From Chinchilla lanigera (Eukaryota; Chordata; Mammalia; Rodentia; Chinchillidae), in NCBI RefSeq assembly GCF_000276665.1, contig NW_004955518.1, positions 2,792,202-2,856,201 of the forward strand: 64,000 nucleotides of DNA, written 5' to 3'. Positions within the stretch are counted from its first letter, which is position 1, and each line of letters begins with the position of its first letter. Under the pieces are notes generated by a model. That model saw only the letters and a list, made by a program, of their open reading frames with translations, ran no database searches and was not told where the DNA came from. A program made the position numbers and the translations under genes. Below are positions 9,502-21,500 of the stretch, one piece after another.

Positions 9502-12500
9502 GTAAACGAAGGCGTGTCCCTGTCCACCAGGCCCACCCGCCCTCCTCTGGCCGGCCCTTCTCTTAAGAGGAAGAGGTCTGGGGACTACGAGGACCGAGGC
9601 GTGGAGAGTGGGTGCGGCCAGACTCGAGCTAACTCACCCACCTAAGCCGTGGCAGTAGGGAGGAGGCGCCTCAGAAACCTAGTTTTGGCCTGATAATCCT
9701 TATAACGGTTGATTCCCATTTGGTGCTAATATGAGCCGGACTCGGTGCAAATTGGACAACACACATTCAATCGTTTAATTTTACCAGCGTCTGTACAAGA
9801 AAAAGATTATTATTTCCGTGTTACATACCGGGTCGCCAAGGCCCAGACAGCTCTCCAGGTGACCCAGCTAGTTGTTAGTGGGGCCCAAATTAGAACGAAG
9901 TAGCTCTCTCAGCCTCTGACCGGTACTGCGTTCTGACTTACAAGACCTTGCGGAAGACCCTGTTCCCTCCAGTCGCCCACGTGCTTTCCTAGCATCTCAT
10001 TCTGTCCTTGCACCTGAGACACAGCCCATTGCTCAACAAGTCCCGCGGTTTCTGCGCACTTCCTCAGCGCTGGCCTTCTGGCCTCTGGTTGCACTTCTAG
10101 ACGCACTTGACAAAATCCTATCAGTCCTTTAGGGCCCAAGTGTCCCATCTAAACTCTCTGAAGTGTTTGTTACACCCTTCTCTTTACCCTCGGGGTTACC
10201 CATTTTAAAATTACATTGTATATTTAATACGTTCAATTTGAATGATTTCACTATGGACTTTTGTGCTCGTCTACCTTGACACGGAATAGGCCCTTCCTAT
10301 GTACAAAACTAATGCTTCCCAGACTCCTTCGTACATATTTATCTGCTTTGTTTGTGCTAATGTGTAGACTGGGTCTGACACTGTAGTTGGAAAAGAGTTA
10401 AACTGAAAGAATATCCCAGCTCTTCCTGAATCAAATTTTCTTTCTTTGACTATCCAAGAACCATGTTTTCACTAGAGGGTTTCTTCCACATCTCATTTCT
10501 ATTATAACCACTGTAAAATATTACTTTTATTTTAGCAGAGTAGGGCCGGGGATACAGCTCAGTGGCATAAGCGCCTGCCTGGCAACCACAAGGTCCTGAG
10601 TTCGATTCCCGGTACCAAAAAATAAATAAAATAAATAAAACCGTATTTTAGCAAAGTACTTTCCATCACACTAAAATTAAAGAAAAATGTGAGTGAATTC
10701 CATTGGATAATTGTTCTAACAATGCATCCATTTTATTATTGGTGGCTGTTTGAGTAGTTTACATTTTTTGGCTATTACAAAAAGTGCTACTTGGGAGCTA
10801 GGGATTTAGCTCAGTGGCACAGCACCTGCTTGGCAAGCAGGAGGTCCTGAGTTCGATTCCCAGTACTGGAAAAAACAAAACAAACAAACAAACAAAAAGT
10901 GCTGCTTTACATTGTTATACATGTTTTATGTACTTCCACCTTGTAAGTACTACCAATTTACTAAGTTCTCAGCATGTATAAGAATTTCGATTGTTCTGCA
11001 TTCTCTGTAATACTTAGGTTTTTTTGGTCTTTTTAATATATGTTATACTTGATACCTCTCAGTAGTTTTAATTTGCATTTCCCCAGGGAAAAATGAAATT
11101 GATCACCTTTACATGTTTTGTGATGAGGCTGGGAATATAGCTCCCTGGTACAGTGCCTTGCTTGGCAAACGCAAGGTCCTGAGTTCGATTCCCAGTACCA
11201 AAAAAAAAAAAAAAGTCATATTTTGTGATTGTTTAAATGTGTCACATTGGAGTCTTTTGCTTATCATTTCCTTTGTTCTATTGACTTGTTATTTAGATAG
11301 TCTAAAAACATCTTTTTAGATACATTTTAAAATATCTTTTCTCTAATTCTATGATTGCTTTTTCACTCTCTCTTTAGTAAGTTTTCATGAACAAAAGTTT
11401 TTAATTTTGGTATTTTGTTTCTTAATTTTTTTTCCCTTTTGCATTGGGAATTTTTTATCCAATTGAAAGAATCTTTGTCTTCTCCAAGATTGTGAAACTG
11501 TTCCATTTTCTTCTAAAAGTATAATTTCAGCTTTCATGTTTAGTTTTACAATCATTTTGGTTCTTTTGTTTGTTATTGTTCTAAGTTTAGCTACTGAGAT
11601 TTGGGAATTTTTTTAAAAAAGATGGTATAAGATATGATTTCTGCCTTCCTGGAGTTGGAAAGACTAAACCAATGTATACAAATCACTAGTGAGTGGAATT
11701 AAAAATCTGTTAAGTACTGTGGTTTGTTGGTTTGTTTGTTTGTTTGTTTTGTTTTTTCGGTACCAGGAATCAAACTCACGACCTTGTGCTTGCCAGGCAG
11801 GTGCTGTGCTGCTAAGCTATATCCCTGGCCCGAAAAATCCATAAGTACTGTGAAATGCAGGAAAAAAGTGAAAAATATATGCAAGGAGCACTCAATAAAA
11901 TAGTTGTGGCTCATTATTACATACAACAAATCTTCTTTAGTTGCAGGACCTGCTCTGCCCCCTAATTATAAAAGCAGTAGTTCAGATTCATCAGATAGTG
12001 ACGAGGACAGTAGTTCTTTATATGAAGAAGGAAATCAAGAATCAGAAGAAGATGACACTGGTCCATCTACAAAGTAAGTCACTTATGTAATAAGCCAACT
12101 TCCAACAGGTGTGAGTTGGCTGGAACAGATAGCTAGTAAGGGGTTGTCATATTTGGATTTATACAGCACAGGAAGAAATCATTTAATATGGCCTTTCATT
12201 ATGAGCTGTATTTTTTTACAAAGAAGTTTATTCTAGTCACATATAGCTGTGGAGCTACTTAGTATTTCAGTAAAATTCTTATATAAAGGACTTTTCCTTA
12301 AGGTTTTATTGAAATAAATATTCTAAACTATAGAATTTCTTTTTATAGTTATATATGCAGTGGATGTTTTGTTTAAATAAATGAATGATTTCACTTTTAT
12401 CTAACTTTAGTCATGATGAATCCATGTAAATAAGAAGTTGAGCTGGGCATGGTGATACACACCTGTAATCCCAGCACTCAGGAGGCTGAAACAGAAGGAT

Positions 12501-15500
12501 TGCTGTGAGTTCAAGGCTAGCGTGGGCTACATAGTGAGTTTAAGGTGAACCTGACCTGTGTAGCAAGATCCTATCTCAAGAAAAAGAGAAAAGAACTTGA
12601 GTCTTTGTATATTATTAATAAGTTATTTTATGCTTTTTTTTTTTTTTTTTTTTTGGTCTTTTTGAGACAGGGTCTTGCTATGCAGTTCAGGCTAGCCTTG
12701 AGCTCACTTTGTAGCCCAGGCTGGTCTCATACTCAAAAGGATCCTCCTGCCTCAGCCTCCTGAGTGCTGGGGTTACAGGCCTGTACCACCACACCCAGCT
12801 TATTTTAAGCATTTTAAAGAGTATGAGACAGAAAGAGCAATTTACAACCCTGACTTAAATGAGAATACAAGCTAACTCAAACACTTTTCATTGAGAAGCA
12901 AATACATTCAAAAATGTGTTTAATGGAATCTTTATTACTGCAGAAAACATGGAATACCATTATATTACTGCTTTGAGAAACTAATCAATCTCTATTTTAG
13001 GTCAAAAATAAATTCCAGAAAAAGATTAAGAGCAATTGTAGCATATATTTTTTTCTTATTTAACAAGGATAATTTATTGTTTTAGTATTTATACAAGTGG
13101 TTAAAATTAATGCTTCCTTTAAAATTTCTCTTTGTGCTGGGTGTGGTGGCGCACATCTGTAATCCTAGCACTTGGAAGGCTGAGGCAGTAGGATTGCCTC
13201 AAATGCAAGGCCACCCTGGGCTACAAAGTGAGCTCAGGGGCAGCCTGAACAGTGAGACCCTGTCTCAAAAAACAACAACAACAACAAAAATTTCTCTTTG
13301 TGAAAAAAATTTGACATGTGTGCATAAATTTTTATTGTTATTTTCAGAAAACAGAAGAGAAATCAGGATGATGATGATGATGATGATGGATTTTTTGGAC
13401 CTGCCCTTCCTCCTGGATTTAAAAAGCAGGATGATTCTCCTCCAAGGTGATAACCTATAATATTTCTGGCCAGTCTTTAAAATACTTCAACCAGGGCAAC
13501 TTAATTTCTGGGCTCCCTTTTGTCCCTCTCAGACAGAAGCTTTCTTTGTCTCAATAAATTCTTCCTACTCTTAAGAAAAAAATTTCAACCAATGTGTCTT
13601 AGTTCATTTATCTAAAGTTTTTTAATTTGTATATTTCATACACTTGAAATTGATTGTTTATAGGGAAAATGGTTGTTCCTTATAATAAAAGTATTTATAT
13701 GCTTATGGTACTTACAGATTATAAAAAAACTGTTTCATTTCTTATTTGATACTCTAAAAGTGTTTGATGGTAAATGAGGTGGAATGTTCCTCTATATTTT
13801 CCTGTTGAAACAGTTAAAGTGGCATGCATTGTAAGTAGTAGACCTAGAATTTGAATCCTGAGGTTTGGACTTCTAATTCACTTGTTTTCTTAATTATGTA
13901 TTTGTAGAAGAGAAAAATCTTAATATATAGTTTGGCTAACTTCTCTGAATCTCACATTTGTCATTTTTAAACTGGAATAGTGACATATACCCTCCAAAAT
14001 TGTTGTGATGGTTGAGATTTCCTATTTGTATGCACACACTTGTGTATCTTATTGCTGTGTGCCACAGAGTAAGTGTATAATAAATATTGGTTCCTGTCTT
14101 TTCAGAATTATAAAAATTTTAAATACCAAGTATAAAATTACATACTAAACAGTTGGTAACTCATAACACTATATACCAGTATGCAAGAACAAGTAGAAGA
14201 ATGCATATTTATTTGTATTCAGAATTTATAATTATGTTTCATAAGTCTTAATTTTCATGTAACTCAAATTCTTTTAGAAACAGTTTTTTTTTTGGTATGG
14301 TCCCTAACCTAAGAATGATTTTTGTGTTTTTAAATTGATGCAAAAATACAGACAAATAAGCCATCGAGACCCAAATGTGGCCCTCAAAGCCTAAAAGTTA
14401 CTATCTATCCCTGAATAGGAAGTTACTGACCTTTAGGGTATAACATTTCTTTCAAGAAAACACATTACAGTTGGAACATCTCTAATCCGAAATCCAAAAA
14501 TGTTCCAAAATCCAAACCTTTTAAGCACCAACATGGTATCACAAAGTCTGAGGGTTCCACGTATACAAATTTTGTTTCATGCACAAAATTAAAATATTGC
14601 ATAAAATTATCTTCAAGCTATATGCATAAGGGAGTATACAAATAAATTTCATGTTTAGATTTAAGTACTATCCCCAAGATATCTAATTCTATATATGCAA
14701 ATATTTCAAAGTATAAAATTCTAAACACTTCTGCAGCAGTTTCTTTCTTGAGAATTACATTTTGCCAATAATTAAATCTAGGTGTGATTTAAAATATACT
14801 TAATAGCATATTTTAACCAGCCGGGCTTGGTGGTGCACGCCTGTAATCCCAGCACTCAGGAGGCTGAGGCAGGAGGAGCATTTCGAGTTCAAGACCAGCT
14901 TAGGCTACAAAGTGAGCTCAAGGCCAGCCTGAACTGCATAACGAGACCCTGTCTCAAAAAGAAAAAAAAATAGCATATTTTAGAGTCAAAAATTCTTATG
15001 CAAGTGTAGTGTTCCATGGTTATATCATATTTACTATATTTAAGATTTTTTATACCGCTAGTTTTTCCTCCGTGAATCTCCTGAGGCAAGAAAATTGAAC
15101 AGTAATTTCATTTGTATCTCTGCTAGTAATTGTGCTCAGGAAAAATCCATACTGTGATTCCTCATAGCATTATAACTAACTGGGCCTTTCTAGCAATGCC
15201 AAACTTCCCCATCTTTCAAATGCAACGTTTTTGTGCTCAGAAAGGCTTTATGAAGTGAGAGAGGAGGTTATTAAATGGTCAGGATCAGAACCCAGACTTT
15301 CCCTTAGCACTGTCTCTCCTCTGCCAGGAACCTTGTCTGTGAGGCACTAATTGAACACATTTCAACTTGGTAAATTCAGCTTAGGGCTTCAGTACCATCT
15401 GGGTTGCTAACACTGGCATAATGACAAACACTAGTACGGAGAAGCAAGGATGGAGAAATTGAGAAGTATTGAAAAGAGTAGAAAGTACATTTTCTCTTTT

Positions 15501-18500
15501 ATTTTTTCTCTATACACAGTCAGGCTCATAATTCAGGCACTTCTCTCCTTTGAGCTAATGACAGCTTCCTCAACGTGACAATCAGGCAATTGGAAAGAAA
15601 GTGAACTTTGGCGAGGGATATAGCTCAGCAACACAACACCTGCCAGCAAGCTCAAGGTCATGAGTTCGATTGCTGGTACAAAAAAAAAGAAAAAGAAAAT
15701 GAACTTTGGCAACAGGGAGGCCAAGGCTTAAACCCTAGCTCAGCCACTTACTGGGTGTGTTGACCTTTGGTACTAGTTTTGTTCAAAATGGAATGACTCA
15801 CACTGACCAGGTTGTTTTAAAAAAACAGAAAGGTGTACCAGTTGAAATGTGCTTACCTCAGTACATTTTGGTCCTCCTATGGGTCTCAATGAATTAGCTG
15901 TGTTCTTCTACACTTCCACGTTGTCGCTGGATTAGTAGAGCACTGGATAAACTTGTATGTCACTGTGGTAAGTACAGCACCAATTAGTGACACGTGTTGT
16001 ATGCATATACTGCATATGTCCTTGGAAGACCTCACTTTCTCCTTAAGATGTTCTGACTACAGTGATACCTTGGGTCATGAACTCGGTTTGTTCCACGATT
16101 CTGGGAAAGATGGCTGTGGTCATGTTTGTCACCTGATGTGGAGTTCATGAACAGAAGCACAATTTTCTCACATGTTTCTATCTGTGAACTGAACTATTCA
16201 TGAACTGTCTTATATTACTATACTTATAATGCCCCAAAGTATTTTTCAGTGAACAGTGAACATCAAAGTAAAGTCAAAGCACAAAATAGAAAAAGACCTG
16301 TACAAGTTTTAATACATCATAAGGACTTTCTAAATTATCATTTTTACTTAGTACATTTCTTTTAGGCACACATGATTGTCACAAAGATTGAGAATTACTG
16401 GTTTAGTATCTGATTGACTAACAGATAGTTTAAAATGCAAAAATTATGTTTAAGATACCTAGTAAAAAAATATGCAAAAGTAGTAAAAATGATTTGTTAA
16501 ATTCTCATTTTCAACATAAAGTTATTGACTTTATGATTGTTGTGAACTGTTATTCTGAAAGCTGCTTTTAAAGGCACGGAGGATGATAAAGGTACATGTT
16601 ATTTTTCAGGCCTATAATAGGTCCTGCATTGCCCCCTGGTTTCATTAAATCTACCCAGAAAAGTGACAAAAGCAGAGATCCAGGACAAGTATCATCACAC
16701 TTCAACTCTCAGGTTTGGAAAATGTTCATGTAAAGAATAAGATGCGACATATTAAGAACTTTAGTGATAACTGTAGTCACTTGACTAAATGATTTGTTTG
16801 TTTGTTTGTTTTGTACTGAGAATCGAACCCAAGGCCTTGTACTTGCCTGGCGGGCACTGTGTTGCTGATCTACATCCAAGGCCCTTCAGTTATATTAAGA
16901 GTGATTTAAGATTATAACATAGATAAAATCAAAAGCTGTTCATAAGAGATTGTGTTAGTAAAAAACCAAGATTGATTATACTAAGACGTTTTGGGTTTTG
17001 TTTTGGTTTGGTTTGGTTTGGTTTGGTTTTTTGAGACAAGGTCTTCTTGCTATGTAGTTTAGGCTGGTCTTAAACTCACTTTGTAGCCCAGACTGGCCTT
17101 GAACTCAGGGTGATCTTCCTGCCTCAGCCTCCCAAGTGCTGAGGTTACAGGTGTGCACCACCATCCCTGGCATGCTGCTTATTTTTAAAGAGAGGCTTGA
17201 AAGTGTAAGAAAAGTGGAACATAATGCTTAAGGAATTATTGTGATTTGAGCTAGAGGAATAAAAACTGATGAGGTTGGTTTTGTGATACTGGGGACTGAA
17301 CCCAGGGCCTTTCTGCTGAGCTACATCCCCAGCCCTTTTCTTTTTTTATTTTGATACTAGGTCTCATTAAATCACTAAGTGGGGTCAAACTCACAGTCTT
17401 GCCTCACCCTCCCAGAGTGCTGAAATTACAGGTTTGTGCTACCATGTTCATCTATGAGGAGCTTTTCTAGTAATATCCTTTACCTTTAAATTAACCCAGC
17501 TCTAGTACCTATATAGAACAAATGCACGAGTGGATAGGTAGTTTTCATGAAGAGATAGATCATATGATTTTGGAGTAAAAGATGAAAGCTATTTTCTTCC
17601 CTAATAGTAACTGAGATTTATAGAATACTTTGCCATTTGAAATACATTTTCTCCATATATGGGTGTTATTTTTATCTTCTCCACAGCCTCGTAAAATACA
17701 TATTGTTTGAATCTTACAGATGTAAAAGACTAAAGGAAAGGGTATCTCACCCAAATTTACAGTTCTTACTTATCAGAACTGCGACTCACATAGAGTTTTT
17801 ATGACTTTGAAGCATATAGTCCATTATGCTGCAATGCCTTTCTACAAGTGAATTGTTATAATCAGGAGACCCCTCCCTACTCATCACTGGATATTCACTG
17901 GTTACACTGAGGTCACTGAAAGTAAATACAGGGAAGTGGTTAAGAGCGTGGACTTCATAGTTACTACTCTCTCTTCCATGAATGTTTCTAGAGCACCTGA
18001 AGTGTGTGAGGCAGATGGTCATAGCAGTGAGTCTTGTCAGCAAACCGTTGTTTCTGTCCTTTGGGAGACATCCACAGTCCAACCATTCTGGGTCCAGCCT
18101 GGCCCGAGAGACCTAATATTCCATCTATTTGATTGGTCTTCAGACTTCAGTTAGCCCTTGCCCTCTTCTGCCTCTTCTTAATATAGCCGCTAGAAAGGTC
18201 TGCATGAGACAAAAGTCAGGTCATGTTAGTAACCCTCCAAACCATCAAATTCTCCTCCAAAAAATTTGGAGTCTTTACAGGTCTCCATTAGCTCTGATTT
18301 TTCTTTTGCTTTAGTACAACCACACTGGGCTCTTTGCCATTCCTCTGCAAGTACACCAGGCCAGCCCCTACTACCGAGCTTTTATGCCTGCTATCTAAGT
18401 CTGTCCAAAATGATCTTCTGCTAGATGTCTACAAGGCTGACCTCTAAGACCTTCAAGGTTTTTTTTTGCGGGGGGCGGGTACTAGAATATGACCTTTCCA

Positions 18501-21500
18501 ATGAGTTCATCTCTAACCTCCTAACTTAAATTTACTCTTTCTTTTACTGTTGTCTCCTTCCTTTCTTTAATTTTCTCCATAGTATTTATCAACACTATAG
18601 ATAGCACTGATTTTACTAGTTCTTATGATTTTAAGAACCTCCTTTGTTTTTTTGTCCTCTTTCCACAAGAATGTGGGTCCATAAAATCAGATTTTGGTCT
18701 AATAGAATTATTTCAAGTGTATAACCACTGTCCAGTTGGTAATAAGTACCAGGAATTCTGTGTTAAGGCTTCCAAAGCCACATCTGTGTCCCATCAGGAG
18801 GATAGCTAAAATAACTTAATAATATCCACCTTAACATAGGAGGAGAGATGAAACAGTCTGTGTGCTATGAATTTGTTGTCTACCGTGCACTCTAAGAAGG
18901 CAGGAAAAGGCTCTTCACTGCTCGCTGACAAGCCAGCAATAAATGTATTGTTTATTTTTTGTTTTGTTTTGTTTTATTGTCTATGGGTAATCCATTTCCT
19001 TTTAAGTACATTAGGATCATTCTTACGTAACTTGTAACTCTATTGGATTAAAGGTCGTTTCTTGTTTTAGAAGGAAACAGATAGCAGTGAAGATGAGGAC
19101 ATTGTTGGGCCAATGCCTGCCAAGGGGCCAGTTAACTCTAGTGTAACAACAGAGTTTGAAAAAAGAGCTCAGAGGATGAAAGAAAAACTAACTAAAGGAG
19201 ATGATGTAAGTTTTTTAAAGACATTTTAAGAAATAAACTAAATTGGCTAAAAAGATCTATATATTAGAAATAAACATTAATATATGTATCTATTACATAT
19301 CTTTACATATATTTTGATGTTTACTTCTAAAATTTAGAGGTACGTGTACTTATTTTCAAGTTTTCAATATATATATGCATTGTCTTTCTTGGTATTGTGT
19401 TTGTTTTTTGTTTTGTTTTTGGAGATAAGAGTCTTCCTATGTAGTTCATGCTGACCTTGAACTCACTATGTGGTCCAGGCTGGCCTTGAACTTGTGGCTG
19501 TCCTTGAACTTGTGCCTGTCCTCTTACCTCAGCCTCCAGAGTGATGGCATGCACCACCACACCCGTTTATATATGTATACATATATACATATTAATTTAG
19601 GAGTTATATAATCCAGAAACTGTAAAGGAAAAGATCAGCAAATTTGTCTGCTAAAAGTATTCCGTATGGCAAAAGATAGTCAAAAGAATAACAAATTGGG
19701 TGAAAGGATATGACAACTATAATGCTTAAAACATCAGTCCTTTCTGTTAAAGTCTTAAGTAAATTTAAAACCCCAAATGAGAAATACAGTTGTTTGTACC
19801 ATATTTATTTATTATATGTATAAAACATGTGTGTTTTAAACTTTTTTATTTCTCGTAAAGGCTTCATCTAAACCAATTGTAAGAGAATCATGGATGACTG
19901 AGCTTCCTCCAGAAATGAAAGACTTTGGTCTTGGGCCAAGGACCTTTAAAAGAAGAGCTGAAGACAAATCCGGAGACCGATCAGTCTGGACAGATACTCC
20001 AGCTGACAGGGAAAGGAAAGCTAAGGTGTTTGTATGTTTTTGTTTGTGTTGGCTCAATTTTGAAAACATAAAAGACAAAATTATTTAAAGATACTAATTT
20101 TTGAAATGAATGTTTCCAAAGGAAAATGCATATTTTTTTTTTCCTCTTGAAGAAAAGTTATGAGGAAAGAAAGTCACACCATTTGCCTACTATTTTCCAA
20201 TAAGTCTCCTCATTTAAACTTCAAGAAAGTCCTAAGATACAGGTTTACTGACTTTTAATTTTTTTTTTTAGCACATGTTTGCAATACAGATTATTTACAT
20301 TTCTTAAGTGCAGAGTTGGTACATTTACTTTTATTTTATTTTTTTGTTCTTGTTACTTTTGAGACAGGGCCTTGCTATGTAATTCAGGCTGACCTTGAAC
20401 TCACTGTGTATACTGAGCTGGTCTCAAACTCATGGCAATCCTCCTGTGCAAGACCACCAAGGCAGGCAGAGTTTAAGCAACATGCCACAGTCTATTGCAG
20501 ACTGGGCACAATCGGGCCAAGGTGAAAAAGACCATTGGCCCCAACCAAGGGGTGAGAGCATGTTTTATAGGAGAGTTTAGGTGCGGGAGGAGACACTACT
20601 GACGGGGGTACAAAATTTGGGGTCTCTGAGTAGGGGGCCTGGGGCTGGCTGATAGACAGGGCAGTGTTGGGTACAGGAGGGTGCTGGTGGGCACAACATG
20701 TCTCTTGTGGTTTTTCTCAGAATCACTCTCTGCAGGTTGAGCTGCGAGGGGAAGCTGGTAACTTCCTGTTAATGCTGTGCACCTACAGGTGTGAATAACA
20801 GGTTTTTCTCTCCTAGCTGGTTGGGGGTCTGGTTCAGAGACCTGACGTTCCTGTCTGTTGTGTTATAGAAAAAGAAGAGGGTTAGGGAGTATAGCTTCTC
20901 AGGACTTCTTTAGGTGTGACTGGGGGCTGCATAGGCATCCTAGAAAAGAGAGACAGAAAAAATGAGAGGGAGAGGGGCTGAGCTGGTGGCAAATTGACAG
21001 GGTATTGGATCCAGGTGAGGCGACAGCGTTCTAGGAACATGATGATCTTTGGTTCTTGCTACAGGTCAGCTTGGAATTCATGTGGAACAGTGGTATAATG
21101 GGCTGTCAGTCAAAGCTGTCTGGATGTTATGGATCAGATCTGTCCTTGGATGAAATCTGTTAAGAGTCTAACTATACAAAGTCCAAACAATAACGGCAGA
21201 AAGACTGGGACCAGGGGCCTGAATATGGGGAGAAGCCTGGATGTCCAACCTGTTTGGAAAAGACCTTTACCTTAACCCATAGTGAAGCCACCCTTTGCCT
21301 GTTCTTTGAGTCTGGCAGCTTGGTCCCAGAGACTCTGGACTGTCTGATGAGTAGAATCTGACCTGTTGACATAGAAGCAGCATTCCCCTCTGAGGAAGAT
21401 GCAGGTGCCCCCTTTTTCTGCAGTGAGTAGATCCAGGGTGTGGCAGTTCTGGAGGGCCACCCCAGGTGGGGAATCTACTTTTTTTTGTAAGGCCAGGGTA

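Larger units (their letters stand above)
8760..9660. promoter_or_regulatory. CpG island with shared NUFIP1/GPALPP1 promoter
   Basis: The block is visibly rich in CpG compared with the AT-rich surroundings and contains both start codons (9197 minus, 9414 plus; 216 bp between). There is no clear TATA box. Within the gap lie a composite CRE/ETS site (9247-9259), a CRE-like TGCGTCA (9298-9304) and a second ETS core CCGGAA (9315-9320). These suit a housekeeping bidirectional promoter. The island edges are estimated by eye. Confidence 0.85.
9502..11940. other. GPALPP1 intron 1
   Basis: Starts in the CpG island, then a MIR remnant (about 9735-9905) and four ID copies. The stretch 9910-10540 shows nothing I can assign. 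Confidence 0.7.
12074..13347. other. GPALPP1 intron 2
   Basis: Three B1-type SINEs (12439-12598 plus, 12630-12806 minus, 13135-13291 plus) in otherwise AT-rich unassigned sequence. Confidence 0.75.
13447..16609. other. GPALPP1 intron 3
   Basis: Holds MIR remnants (about 13875-14095 and 15590-15775), a Tigger/MER2-like DNA transposon remnant (about 14468-14750), a B1 and an ID. The stretch 15780-16600 shows nothing assignable. Confidence 0.65.
16713..19070. other. GPALPP1 intron 4
   Basis: Holds antisense ID and B1 copies (16792-17452), a MIR-like remnant (about 17600-17760) and an L2 end (about 18195-18720). 18720-19060 is unassigned. Confidence 0.7.

Noticed and set aside
16145..16260. Direct-repeat pattern of catgaact(g/c)
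   Set aside because: Short and irregular; not distinguishable from chance.
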